NCBI GenBank assembly: GCA_964436315.1
Contig: CAYTCZ010000060.1
Location: 1 to 23,285, forward strand
Direction of reading: 5' to 3'
Origin: CAYTCZ01 sp964436315
GTDB taxonomy: Bacteria; Actinomycetota; Thermoleophilia; Gaiellales; Gaiellaceae
Length of the DNA: 23,285 bases
Shown: piece by piece, positions 1 to 7,787 of the stretch
Layout of the letters: every line of letters starts with the position of its first letter
How positions within the stretch are numbered: the first letter of the stretch is position 1
The notes under the pieces: generated by a model
Seen by the model: only the letters and a program-made list of their open reading frames with translations
Told to the model about the DNA's origin: nothing
The model's database searches: none
Position numbers and translations under genes: made by a program

Positions 1-1
1 G

Positions 2-741
2 CAGGGGCGTGTACCTGCGGAGCTCGTCTACGGTTCGCGGAAGGTGGCGAGATGAGCCGAACGTGTCGGTACATCTCGGTGACTGTCCAGACTAGGCCTT
101 CGACGCGGCGGGCGCACGTCTTGCCTCGACGCATGCGGTCTGGTCGGACGTCGATCTCGTTCTGAAGGTGAAGGAGCCGATCGAGGAGGAAAACTCGCGG
201 CTCCGCGCGGGGCTCATTCTGTTCACCTATCTCCAGCTCGCCGCCGACCCGAAGCTCACGCAAGCGCTCCTCGACAGCCATGACGGCAATCGCGTACGAA
301 ACGGTCGAGACCGACGAGGGCCGGCTTCCCCCTTCTCGCTCCAATGAGCGAGGTCGCAGGTCGACTCGCAACCCAGATGGGTGCGTGGGCGCTCGAATCG
401 TCGCGAGGCGGTCGCGGCATTCTGTCGGGCGGCGTCCCCGGAGTCCCGCCGGCGAGGGTGGAAATCATCGGGGTGGAATCGTCGGGTACTACGCGGCGCT
501 TGTCGCCGTGGGAATGCGGGCGGACGTGTGGCTCCTCGACCTGTACGTTGCGCGCATGCGCGATCTCGAGATGCTCGACGGGAGAATGGCAATCGCAAAC
601 GAGGGGTTACCCGGGGCGATCGCACGAGATCCGACGCTGGGCCGGGGCATCAACGCCACACAGGGACGCCTAACGCGCCGGGTTGTTGCGGAAGCCCACC
701 GCGAGGAGTACCGACCGGTCGAAGATCTCCTTCCGGCCTAA
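2..741 (+). pseudogene. ald: Decayed alanine dehydrogenase (ald) remnant
   Basis: Three forward frames together spell an alanine dehydrogenase. Frame 3 (about 96-280) reads AAGAR..., then DLVLKVKEP and LILFTYLQLAADPKLT. Frame 1 from 280 continues with TAIAYETVETDEGRLP. Frame 2 from 344 gives MSEVAGRLATQMGAWAL and GGVPGVPPARV. Frame 1 from about 490 gives AVGMRADVWLLD, then jumps to the family C-terminus (LGRGIN, AEAHREEYRPVEDLL) before a TAA at 739-741. An in-frame stop (TAG 93-95), at least two frameshifts and a missing block of roughly 130 residues (second half of the NAD domain) mean it cannot make enzyme. The substrate lysine in VKEP remains, but the catalytic histidine of the family motif TYLHLA is glutamine. 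The 5' end is cut by the window or too decayed to place. Intact, the enzyme would interconvert alanine with pyruvate and ammonia using NAD. Confidence 0.85.
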
Positions 742-798
742 TGCGGCGCCCAGGTTGACGCGCGTCGTGCAGCGGTCCAGTCCGCCGCGTGAATGCGC

Positions 799-948
799 TT
801 AGGAGCTGGAGTTTGTTTGCTCTGCTTTCGCCTCTTCGGACTTCTCGCCCGGGAAGAGCTTCACGATGACCCACGTCATGGACGCGGCGAGCCCGAGGAC
901 TGCGATGATCCACAGGCCGATCCCGATGAAGTCGAGGACTGTTTCCAT
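799..948 (-). CDS. Small single-pass membrane protein (49 aa)
   Basis: A 49-residue ORF starts at ATG 948. It has a short N-terminus (METVLDFIG), one strongly hydrophobic segment (about residues 7-30, GLWIIAVLGLAASMTWVIV), then Lys and a charged, acidic tail ending in TNSSS. This suits a single-span inner-membrane protein with a cytoplasmic tail. No known domain is recognised. It is divergent from deoB, with only 23 bp between the two start codons, so any deoB promoter probably lies inside this ORF. No clear Shine-Dalgarno is seen; a GTG two codons upstream is an alternative start. The call rests on protein-like composition and position, not on homology. Confidence 0.5.
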   Translation of the reverse strand: METVLDFIGIGLWIIAVLGLAASMTWVIVKLFPGEKSEEAKAEQTNSSS

Positions 949-971
949 GCCGACACTAGAATAGCGAGACC

Positions 972-2138
972 ATGCCGCGAGCCTGCGTGATCGTGCTGGA
1001 CGCGGTTGGGGTGGGAGAGCTGCCGGACGCAGCCGATTACGGCGACGAAGGCTCGAATACGCTCGGCAATGTCGCCAGAGCGGTCGGCGGTCTCGACCTT
1101 CCCAACCTGGAGCACCTCGGCCTCGGAAATATCGGGGAGCTCGAGGGCTGCCCGCCCCAGCCCGGTGCGCCGGCACTCGCTGGACGACTTCTCGAGCGTT
1201 CGAAGGGCAAAGACACGACGACTGGGCATTGGGAGCTGATGGGCATCGTCACTCCTACAGCAATGCCGACCTACCCACACGGGTTCCCGTTCGAAGTCAT
1301 CGAGGAGTTCGCTCACCGGACCGGACGCGGGGTCATCGGAAACAAACCGGCATCGGGAACCGAGATCATCCAGGAGCTCGGCGAGGAGCACCAGGAGACC
1401 GGGAAGTGGATCGTCTATACCTCTGCTGACTCCGTTTTCCAGATCGCCGCACACGAGGAGACGATTCCCCTCGACGAGCTCTACAAAAGCTCCGAGATCG
1501 CTCGGGAAATCCTGACCGGGAAGCACGCCGTGGGAAGAGTCATTGCCCGTCCTTTCGTCGGTGAGCCCGACCACTACTCACGGACGCCGAACCGCCACGA
1601 CTGGTCTCTGAAGCCGAAACAGCCGAACTACCTGACTCTCATTCGCGATACCGGTACTGAGATCTATGGGGTCGGAAAGATCCCTGACATCTTCGCGGGC
1701 GCCGACATCGATCATTCCTATCCGACGAAGTCCAATCTCGACGGAATCATGCAGATTGAAGCGCTCCTTCACGAGCTCGATGAGGGATTCGTCTTCGCAA
1801 ATCTCGTCGAGACCGACATGCTCTGGGGCCATCGGAACGATCCCGTGAACTTTCACCGGTCGCTTCAGGACTTCGATCGGCGCCTCCCTGATCTGCTCGC
1901 GGTCCTTCGTGAAGGGGACCTTCTCGTACTCACGTCAGACCACGGTTGTGACCCGACGACGCCGTCGACCGACCACTCCCGTGAGTACGGGCTCCTGCTC
2001 GCATATGTCGAAGGCAGGAACGTCGCTGGCCAGATGCATGACGGTGAATTTGCCGACGTCGGCGCGACGGTCAACGCGTGGTTTGGTGGCAAGGCACCGC
2101 CGCGACGGATCCCCGGTGAGCCGTTCCTCGAACCATGA
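972..2138 (+). CDS. deoB: Phosphopentomutase DeoB
   Basis: This enzyme converts (deoxy)ribose-1-phosphate to (deoxy)ribose-5-phosphate in cytoplasmic nucleoside salvage. The 388-aa product has the normal family length and alkaline-phosphatase-type landmarks. These are the metal-binding N-terminus VLDAVGVGELPDAADYGD followed by GSNTLGN, the active-site loop KGKDTTTGHWELMG (about residues 78-91, with the phospho-accepting Thr in T82-T84), TSADSVFQIAAHE, ETDMLWGHRNDP, and the second metal site SDHGCDPTTPSTDHSREYG. The start at ATG 972 gives the expected N-terminus MPRACVIVLD. Only a weak ribosome site precedes it. It is followed 38 bp later by pdp, which produces its substrate, so the two form a salvage operon. 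No frameshift or missing motif is seen. Confidence 0.96.
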   Translation: MPRACVIVLDAVGVGELPDAADYGDEGSNTLGNVARAVGGLDLPNLEHLGLGNIGELEGCPPQPGAPALAGRLLERSKGKDTTTGHWELMGIVTPTAMPTYPHGFPFEVIEEFAHRTGRGVIGNKPASGTEIIQELGEEHQETGKWIVYTSADSVFQIAAHEETIPLDELYKSSEIAREILTGKHAVGRVIARPFVGEPDHYSRTPNRHDWSLKPKQPNYLTLIRDTGTEIYGVGKIPDIFAGADIDHSYPTKSNLDGIMQIEALLHELDEGFVFANLVETDMLWGHRNDPVNFHRSLQDFDRRLPDLLAVLREGDLLVLTSDHGCDPTTPSTDHSREYGLLLAYVEGRNVAGQMHDGEFADVGATVNAWFGGKAPPRRIPGEPFLEP

Positions 2139-2163
2139 TCGCCTCTCGGTCAACTTTGACCGC

Positions 2164-2170
2164 AGGACGG
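2164..2170 (+). promoter_or_regulatory. Shine-Dalgarno fixing the TTG start of pdp
   Basis: AGGACGG lies 6 nt before TTG 2177. In that frame a TGA at 2171-2173 excludes any start further upstream, so the TTG is the only start that gives the full family N-terminus (HAAELIQRKRDGGEL). Confidence 0.6.
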
Positions 2171-2176
2171 TGACCG

Positions 2177-3481
2177 TTGCACGCTGCTGAGCTGATCCAG
2201 CGAAAGCGCGATGGTGGCGAGTTGGCCGCGGGGGAGATCAGCGAGCTCATCCTCGCATACACGCGAGGCGAAGTTCCCGACTACCAGATGGCCGCCTTCA
2301 TGATGGCCGTCTACTTCCGCGGCTTCAACGCTGCAGAAACACATGCGCTAACCGACGCCTTTATCCAGAGCGGCGACATCGTCGATCTGTCTGTCCTCGG
2401 TCGCCGGACAGTCGACAAACACTCGACCGGAGGGGTCGGCGACAAGACGTCGATTGCCCTCGGTCCGATCATCGCAGCGTGCGACGTGCCGTTCGCAAAG
2501 ATGAGCGGCCGGGGGCTCGGTCACACAGGAGGAACCCTCGACAAGCTCGAGTCGATCGATGGTTTTCAGGTGGAGCTCGATCGAGAAACCTTCTTGTCGC
2601 AGGTGCGAGACGTCGGGATGGCGATCATCGGTCAGACTGCCGACCTCGTTCCGGCCGACAAGCGCCTCTACGCGCTGCGTGACGTAACCGCGACGGTCGA
2701 CAACAACTCACTAATCGCCGCGAGCATCATGTCGAAGAAAATCGCGGCGGGTGCCGACGCCATCGTCTTGGACGTGAAGGTCGGCGACGGTGCATTCATG
2801 AGGTCACTGGAGGGTGCTCGGGAACTCGCTCGCGCGATGATCGAGATTGGAGAGCGCGCCGGCCGCGACATCGTCACAGAGATCACCGATATGGACCAGC
2901 CGCTCGGTCGGGCAGTTGGCAATGCGCTCGAGGTTCAGGAAGCCGCGGACACGCTCAGGGGCCACGGGCCGGCGGACTTCACCGAGCTCGTGCTCGGCAC
3001 GGCGGGTCATGTTCTCGCACTCTCGGATCTCGGCGTGGACGCCGATGGGGGCCGGGAACGTGCGGAGCGCGCAGTTCAGAGCGGCGCTGCTTACGAAACG
3101 TTTGAGCGCTGGATTGCGGCCCAGGGTGGCGATCCCAACCTCGAACGCATGCCGTCTGCGGCCGTGGTGCGGACCGCCCGTGCCGAGAGCGCCGGCTTCG
3201 TTTCGAGCATCGCCACCGAGGCGATTGGACGAGTTGCCCTCCATCTGGGCGCTGGACGGGCGACGGCTGAGGACGAAATCGACCACAGCGTGGGACTGAT
3301 CGTCCACGCCAAGCGGGGCGATACGCTCGAGACGGGGGATCCGCTCGTGGACGTATATGCGGCCGACGAGGCGAGTGCCGAGCGCGCGGTACAGGGCATC
3401 CAGAGCTGTTACGACATCGGGACGGTCGCGCCGGAGCCGGTACCGATCGTTCTCGACATCCTCCGGTCCTCCGGCGTATAG
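2177..3481 (+). CDS. pdp: Pyrimidine-nucleoside (thymidine) phosphorylase
   Basis: It performs phosphorolysis of thymidine, deoxyuridine and uridine to the base plus (deoxy)ribose-1-phosphate. The 434-aa length is typical of the Pdp/DeoA family. Visible landmarks are an N-terminal helical domain (AAELIQRKRDGGELAAGEI), the phosphate-binding signature KHSTGGVGDKTS (K81, H82, S83), the family signature SGRGLGHTGGTLDKLESI, the loop YALRDVTATVDN followed by SIMSKK, and a C-terminal alpha/beta domain including AEDEIDHSVG. The start is TTG, forced by an upstream in-frame stop. The neighbours are deoB, 38 bp upstream and handling the sugar phosphate it releases, and mutM, 2 bp downstream, implying one transcript. 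DeoA is the other name used for this family; bacterial Pdp is usually broader in substrate. Confidence 0.95.
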   Translation: MHAAELIQRKRDGGELAAGEISELILAYTRGEVPDYQMAAFMMAVYFRGFNAAETHALTDAFIQSGDIVDLSVLGRRTVDKHSTGGVGDKTSIALGPIIAACDVPFAKMSGRGLGHTGGTLDKLESIDGFQVELDRETFLSQVRDVGMAIIGQTADLVPADKRLYALRDVTATVDNNSLIAASIMSKKIAAGADAIVLDVKVGDGAFMRSLEGARELARAMIEIGERAGRDIVTEITDMDQPLGRAVGNALEVQEAADTLRGHGPADFTELVLGTAGHVLALSDLGVDADGGRERAERAVQSGAAYETFERWIAAQGGDPNLERMPSAAVVRTARAESAGFVSSIATEAIGRVALHLGAGRATAEDEIDHSVGLIVHAKRGDTLETGDPLVDVYAADEASAERAVQGIQSCYDIGTVAPEPVPIVLDILRSSGV

Positions 3482-3483
3482 TC

Positions 3484-4314
3484 GTGCCGGAGCTTCCCGA
3501 GGTCGAGACGATCCGAAGGCAACTCGACCCGCTGCTCACCGGTCGCCGATTCGAGCAGGTCGAGATCAACGACCTGCGGCTCACGCGTCCAGAGCGGCCT
3601 GAATCGGTCGTGCGCGCGCTGGCGGGCCAACGCGTGGGCTCGCTCGATCGGCGCGGGAAATACCTGATCGTCACATTCGAGGGAGATCCTCGGCTGCTCA
3701 TCCACCTTCGAATGACCGGCAGCCTCCGCCACCTTCCCCAGGGCCGGGTCCAGCGAGATGCTGATCCATACAGGCGTGCCCAAATCCGGCTCGACGACGG
3801 GGCAGAACTCGTCTATCGCGATGTCCGACGGTTTGGGACGTGGTCCCTCGTTTCCGAGGCCGAGCTTCACCCGTACCTCGACGAGCGCCTCGGCCTCGAG
3901 CCGCTCGATCGCGCGTTCACGCCTACGTACCTTGCGGCTGCCTTCGCGGAGAGACGGGCTGCTCTCAAGGCCGCGGTGCTCGACCAGAGAGCTGTCGCGG
4001 GGATCGGGAACATCTACGCCGATGAGGGCTTGTGGTGGGCGAGACTCCATCCCCAGCGACCTGCCGGGAGCTTGGATGTAGACGAGATCGCTGCCCTGCG
4101 GCGCGGTCTTCGCAAGGCGATTAGGCGGGGCATCGACCGGCACGGGGCGACGCTACGGGATTTCACCGATCCGAACGGCGGCGCTGGCCGGATGCAAGAC
4201 GAGTTTCGCGTTTATGGGCGTAACGGAGAGCGGTGCGTTCGCTGTCGCTCGCCGATCGAGAAGTCCAGGGTTGCGGGCCGGGGAACGTGGTTCTGCGGAC
4301 GGTGCCAAACGTGA
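3484..4314 (+). CDS. mutM: Formamidopyrimidine-DNA glycosylase (Fpg/MutM)
   Basis: This base-excision enzyme removes 8-oxoguanine and formamidopyrimidines and then cleaves the abasic strand. The N-terminus PELPEVETIRRQL carries the catalytic proline (after Met removal) and the conserved glutamate. Lys59 in DRRGKYLIV is the conserved DNA-contacting lysine. The helix-two-turn-helix region reads AVAGIGNIYADEGLWWARLHP. A C-terminal zinc finger has C251, C254, C271 and C274 around the conserved GRGTWFC arginine. The length of 276 aa is normal. The start is GTG 3484, which is required because Pro2 must follow the initiator; the gene begins 2 bp after pdp. Its stop overlaps the next gene's GTG (GTGA), suggesting coupled translation. 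No defect is visible. Confidence 0.96.
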   Translation: MPELPEVETIRRQLDPLLTGRRFEQVEINDLRLTRPERPESVVRALAGQRVGSLDRRGKYLIVTFEGDPRLLIHLRMTGSLRHLPQGRVQRDADPYRRAQIRLDDGAELVYRDVRRFGTWSLVSEAELHPYLDERLGLEPLDRAFTPTYLAAAFAERRAALKAAVLDQRAVAGIGNIYADEGLWWARLHPQRPAGSLDVDEIAALRRGLRKAIRRGIDRHGATLRDFTDPNGGAGRMQDEFRVYGRNGERCVRCRSPIEKSRVAGRGTWFCGRCQT

Positions 4315-5252
4315 GCGGCCCGGAGGTGCCGAGCGGATTCCGCATAGGGCATTGGAGCGACCGCGAACGCTGGACCGGCTGCACCGTCATCCTGCCGCCA
4401 AGGGGGAACATCGCCGCGTGCGAAGTGCGAGGGGGAGGGCCGGGAACGCGAGAGACTGATCTTCTCTCACCCGCTGCCGCGGCCCAAGAGATTCACGGCG
4501 TACTGCTCACGGGCGGGAGCGCCTTTGGGCTCCAAGCTGCCGACGGGGTGGTCGGCTACCTCACGGAGCGGGGGATCGGCCTCGAGACGCGGGCCGGACT
4601 CGTTCCCTTGGTCACGGCCAGCGTCGTCTATGACCTTCCGCTCGGTGACCCGGACGCGCGTCCTGGTCCGGAAGAGGGTTTGGCTGCGTGCCTCGCCGCG
4701 GACCGTCATGTCGATCGCGGGAGCGTCGGCGTCGGCACCGGCTGTTCGGTCGGCAAACTGGATGGCTCGAACGGGTGGACGAAGGGTGGCTTAGGCCTCG
4801 GGTCGATGACCCTCTCCAGCGGCGCGACAGTGGCGTGCGTTGCCGCCGTCAACGCGTTCGGTGAGGTCCTCGATGCCGACGGATCGGTTCTCGCCGGACT
4901 CTGGCGAGACGATGCGTACGTGCGCACAGTCGCACTGCTGGCAGCCGGTGATACTCCCGCACGGAGCTGGGGCGAGTCGACGACGCTCGTGTGCGTCATG
5001 ACGGACGCAGCCATGACGAAGACGCAGGCGTGGCGTGTCGCTCGGGCTGCGAACGCGGGCATCGCGCAGGCCGTTTCTCCGAGCGCAACTGCGGTTGACG
5101 GTGACTGTGCCTACTGCGTGGCCTGCGGTGAAGTCGAAGAAGATCCGCTGGTCGTGACGGCCGTCGCGTCCGAGGTCACCGCCGTCGCGATTCGCGATGC
5201 CGTCCGGAGCGCGACCGGAGCGCCGGGCTGTCCGGCTGCGAACGACCGCTAG
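4311..5252 (+). CDS. P1-family (DmpA/BapA-like) N-terminal nucleophile aminopeptidase
   Basis: Members of peptidase family S58 (P1 family) are self-cleaving Ntn hydrolases that remove N-terminal D- or beta-amino acids or small peptides; the substrate here is unknown. The product (313 aa from this start) shows FRIGHWSD, the glycine-rich segments VLLTGGSAFGLQAADGV and SVGVGTGCSVGKLDG, GGLGLGSMTLSSG followed by the AAVNAFGEVLD strand, and ESTTLVCVMTDAAMTKTQA. By analogy with DmpA, the chain should be cut just before a residue in that last segment, making Thr224 or Thr225 the likely nucleophile (inference). The start at GTG 4311 overlaps the mutM stop as GTGA and lacks the meaningless extension of a longer reading from 4233. 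GTG 4302 is possible too. It converges on the glutaredoxin gene 24 bp away, with no obvious terminator. Confidence 0.88.
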   Translation: MSGPEVPSGFRIGHWSDRERWTGCTVILPPRGNIAACEVRGGGPGTRETDLLSPAAAAQEIHGVLLTGGSAFGLQAADGVVGYLTERGIGLETRAGLVPLVTASVVYDLPLGDPDARPGPEEGLAACLAADRHVDRGSVGVGTGCSVGKLDGSNGWTKGGLGLGSMTLSSGATVACVAAVNAFGEVLDADGSVLAGLWRDDAYVRTVALLAAGDTPARSWGESTTLVCVMTDAAMTKTQAWRVARAANAGIAQAVSPSATAVDGDCAYCVACGEVEEDPLVVTAVASEVTAVAIRDAVRSATGAPGCPAANDR

Positions 5253-5276
5253 CACATCGGAAGGCGGGCCGAGTAC

Positions 5277-5531
5277 CTACGCGGCCACGAGTTCCGTGAG
5301 CATGCCGCTCTGATCGAGCGCCCGGAGCTCCATGTAGCCGCCGATCGGCTCATCGCCGACGAGAATCTGGGGGACCGTCCAGCCGCCGGTCTTTTCGACC
5401 AGCTGCTGCCGGAAGCTCGGATCATCGTCGACCCGAATCTCCTCGAACTCGAGCCCGCGCTCCTCGAGCAGTGCCTTCGCTCGTGTGCAGTAGCCACACC
5501 AGGCCGTCGTGTACATCGTGATCTTGGCCAT
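5277..5531 (-). CDS. Glutaredoxin (CGYC active site)
   Basis: This small thiol-disulfide oxidoreductase is 84 aa, the usual glutaredoxin size. Features seen are ITMYTTAWCGYCTRAKALL with the redox pair C12 and C15, the cis-proline segment WTVPQILVGD, and the glutathione-binding GGYMEL after it. The CGYC variant differs from the classical CPYC. It is common in actinobacterial mycoredoxin-like proteins, which reduce mycothiol mixed disulfides. Whether this host uses mycothiol or glutathione cannot be seen here. The start is ATG 5531; a longer in-frame reading to 5642 adds unrelated residues. It is convergent with the P1 peptidase. A small membrane-protein ORF lies upstream on the same strand, 157 bp away. 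Confidence 0.93.
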   Translation of the reverse strand: MAKITMYTTAWCGYCTRAKALLEERGLEFEEIRVDDDPSFRQQLVEKTGGWTVPQILVGDEPIGGYMELRALDQSGMLTELVAA

Positions 5532-5688
5532 TACTTCACGAAACGTAGCATCAGCTGACTTCGTCTCCCGCGGCTGCTGGATCTTGGCCCCCGAATGGCC
5601 GACGCAAATCTCTACATGGAAACCAGTGAGAACCGCCCGCAATCTGACTACCCCGTTCGAGGGATCGGGGGTACCCCATTTGGGGGAA

Positions 5689-5790
5689 CTACTGCCCCAG
5701 GAACCGGATCAGAAGCCAAGCAAAGAACGCAAGTGCCAGGAAGAGCAACCCGAGCGTCGCCGCGGGATTGTCTGCTGGCCACTCGCCCAT
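5689..5790 (-). CDS. Very small membrane protein (33 aa)
   Basis: The ORF from ATG 5790 to TAG 5689-5691 reads MGEWPADNPAATLGLLFLA and then continues as a hydrophobic stretch ending FAWLLIRFLGQ. It has a short polar N-terminus, one 18-20 residue transmembrane helix, and a basic Arg near the C-terminus. A purine-rich GAGAG sits just before the ATG. It lies on the same strand as the glutaredoxin downstream. No family is recognised, and the size is below normal gene-caller limits. The call rests on a clean amphipathic-to-hydrophobic layout rather than homology. The rest of the 5532-6101 interval shows no convincing gene apart from the assembly gap. Confidence 0.42.
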   Translation of the reverse strand: MGEWPADNPAATLGLLFLALAFFAWLLIRFLGQ

Positions 5791-5932
5791 GCTCTCTCTA
5801 TCGGCACTCGGCGCCTGCTGGGTAATGGGGGATTGCCCACGATGTGGCTCGTGCGACCACGGTCGTCAGGTTCGGGGTCGAGGCAATTCTTGCGGGTGAA
5901 GCGCCAAACCGGCGTTGTAGTTGCCGCGTTCC

Positions 5933-6032
5933 NNNNNNNNNNNNNNNNNNNNNNNNNNNNNNNNNNNNNNNNNNNNNNNNNNNNNNNNNNNNNNNNNNNN
6001 NNNNNNNNNNNNNNNNNNNNNNNNNNNNNNNN
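5933..6032. other. 100-N scaffold gap
   Basis: A run of exactly 100 undetermined bases, the conventional placeholder for a scaffold join of unknown size. True distance and content between the 33-aa ORF region and recO are unknown, and any frame reading through it is meaningless. Confidence 0.99.
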
Positions 6033-6101
6033 GCGCCCGCGTGACCAGTTGCGCCCTCGGCAGGCATCTTGCTCCGAGGGATGTCTCACTACACTCATCG
6101 A

Positions 6102-6851
6102 ATGGCGTCGAGGACGGTGGAGACTGAGGCTGTCGTTCTGCGATCGCTTCGCTTCGCCGAAGCGGACTCTGTCCTCCATCTGTACACGCTCGAACGGGGT
6201 CGCGTCGGAGCGATTGCCAAGGGTGTTCGAAAGACGCGATCACGTTTCGGCGCCCGTCTCGAGCCGTTGAGTCATGTCGACGCTGTCCTGTACGAGGGCC
6301 GTGGGGATCTGTACACGGTCACGAGCGTCGAACTCCTGCGCTCCCACGATGCATCACGTACCGACGGCTATCGGCTGGCGGTTGGCCACATTGGGCTCGA
6401 GGCGGTACTTCGACTCTTCGTCGAGCAGGAAGAAAGTCCGCCGGTCTTTCACGCGCTTACGCGTTTTCTCGATCTCCTAGATGAGATCGAAGCGACCTTG
6501 CCCGCTCAGCCGGCGCTCGACCCGCTCGTGCTCTCGTTTCAGCTCAAACTGCTCTGGCTCTCCGGCTACCTACCGCACCTTGCGAGTTGTGCTTCCTGTG
6601 GAAACGATGGCTCGCTTGTTGCCTTTTCCGCCGAAGCCGGCGGAGGAGTCTGCGAGGGATGCAGGGCAAACTCGGTCGCGCTCGTGCCTGAAGGTTTCAC
6701 GGCGATACGGGCTCTCCTCGAGCGTCCTCTCTCCGAGTCACGTGAGGCCGATTGTGGGGAAGCGGGACTGCGGGGCGCCATGCGCGCCATCGAATCGCTC
6801 TACGAATTTCACGGCGGCTTTCGGCTTCGGACTGCCCAGCGGGCCTCGTAG
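6102..6851 (+). CDS. recO: DNA repair protein RecO
   Basis: RecO acts in the RecFOR pathway, helping load RecA onto SSB-coated single strands and annealing complementary strands. The 249-aa product begins with the N-terminal OB fold (TETEAVVLRSLRFAEADSVL in family terms, then LYTLERGRVGAIAKGVRK and SRFGARLEPLSHVD). The helical core follows, with the signature LSFQLKLLWLSGYLPHL, and a zinc knuckle at C163, C166, C184 and C187. ATG 6102 (MASRTVETEAVVLR) gives the usual N-terminus. ATG 6081 (directly behind GAGGG) and TTG 6069 are in-frame alternatives. The start lies 69 bp after the scaffold gap, so the upstream gene is unknown. glyQ follows 72 bp later, an order I believe is common in related actinobacteria. 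Confidence 0.93.
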   Translation: MASRTVETEAVVLRSLRFAEADSVLHLYTLERGRVGAIAKGVRKTRSRFGARLEPLSHVDAVLYEGRGDLYTVTSVELLRSHDASRTDGYRLAVGHIGLEAVLRLFVEQEESPPVFHALTRFLDLLDEIEATLPAQPALDPLVLSFQLKLLWLSGYLPHLASCASCGNDGSLVAFSAEAGGGVCEGCRANSVALVPEGFTAIRALLERPLSESREADCGEAGLRGAMRAIESLYEFHGGFRLRTAQRAS

Positions 6852-6923
6852 CCCCGCGCCCCGTTTCCGTCGGGGTACGGGTCGAACCGAATCACACCGT
6901 CGGGTCAGTAGGATGGCGGCGCG

Positions 6924-7787
6924 GTGACGACGCTCTCGTATCAAGACATGATCGCAGCACTCGAGCGCTACTGGGCCGACTACGGCTGCGTGATCATGCA
7001 GCCGTATCACACCGAGGTCGGCGCCGGCACCTTCAATCCGGCAACGGCGCTGCGATGTCTTGGACCGCAGCCGTGGAAGGCAGCGTACGTCGAGCCCTCG
7101 ATTCGGCCGACAGATGGCAGATACGGCGAGAATCCCTTTCGGTTTCAGCACTACTTCCAGTACCAGGTGATTCTCAAGCCGTCGCCCACTGATGTGCTCG
7201 ACACGTACTTTCGATCGCTCGAGGCTGTCGGTATCGACCTCGACAAGCATGACGTTCGACTGGTCGAGGACGACTGGGAAGGGCCGACCCTGGGAGCCTG
7301 GGGGCTGGGCTGGGAGGTCTGGATCGACGGGATGGAGGTCACCCAGTTCACCTACTTCCAGCAGTTCGGCGGCTTCGATCTCGAGCTCATTCCGGCTGAA
7401 ATCACGTACGGACTGGAGCGCCTCGCAATGTTCCTGCAAGGGAAGCGGACTGCCTTCGAGCTCGAGTGGGCACCAGGGGTGACGTGGGGAGACGTCTACC
7501 GCGAGAACGAACGCCAATGGTCGATCTACAACTTCGAGCAGGCGCCGGTGAGTGTGTTGAGCCGTCGGTTCGACGAGCACGAGGCCGAGTGCCTCGACCT
7601 GATCGCGGCGGACCTGCCCCTTCCGGCCTACGACCAGGTCCTGAAGTGCTCCCATGTCTTCAACCTTCTCGACGCGCGGGGGGCGATCTCGGTCGCCGAA
7701 CGCGCGTCGTACATCGGGCGCGTGCGCGGGCTGGCGCGCCGAGTGGCCAACCTCTACGTCGAGAACCTTGCCGCAACTGCTGTTTGA
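6924..7787 (+). CDS. glyQ: Glycyl-tRNA synthetase alpha subunit
   Basis: This is the catalytic subunit of the alpha2beta2 bacterial glycyl-tRNA synthetase (class II), which charges tRNA-Gly. The 287-aa product matches the family's usual length. It contains YWADYGCVIMQPYHTEVGAG, the motif-2 region EPSIRPTDGRYGENPFR, FQYQVILKPSP, LGAWGLGWEVWIDGMEVTQF, EITYGLERLAMFLQG, and a C-terminal KCSHVFNLLDARGAISVAER. The start is GTG 6924 with AGGA ten bases upstream. It overlaps glyS by 20 nt in another frame, so the two subunits are probably coupled in translation. The 72-bp leader is too short for a T-box and shows none of its elements. Confidence 0.97.
   Translation: MTTLSYQDMIAALERYWADYGCVIMQPYHTEVGAGTFNPATALRCLGPQPWKAAYVEPSIRPTDGRYGENPFRFQHYFQYQVILKPSPTDVLDTYFRSLEAVGIDLDKHDVRLVEDDWEGPTLGAWGLGWEVWIDGMEVTQFTYFQQFGGFDLELIPAEITYGLERLAMFLQGKRTAFELEWAPGVTWGDVYRENERQWSIYNFEQAPVSVLSRRFDEHEAECLDLIAADLPLPAYDQVLKCSHVFNLLDARGAISVAERASYIGRVRGLARRVANLYVENLAATAV

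Noticed and set aside
227..625. Minus-strand 132-codon open frame at the left edge
   Set aside because: It is antisense to the alanine dehydrogenase remnant and arginine-rich without any recognisable motif.
4233..4310. Longer N-terminus for the P1 peptidase
   Set aside because: Those 26 codons are the mutM zinc-finger sequence in another frame. The family N-terminus begins near GFRIGHW, and GTG 4311 forms a GTGA overlap.
5660..5688. GGGGTACCCC palindrome followed by more G-runs as a possible repeat element or att site
   Set aside because: It occurs once, with no mobile-element gene or flanking repeats in the window.
6852..6923. Possible glycine riboswitch or T-box before glyQ
   Set aside because: Only 72 bases are available, and none of the conserved elements of either RNA is visible.
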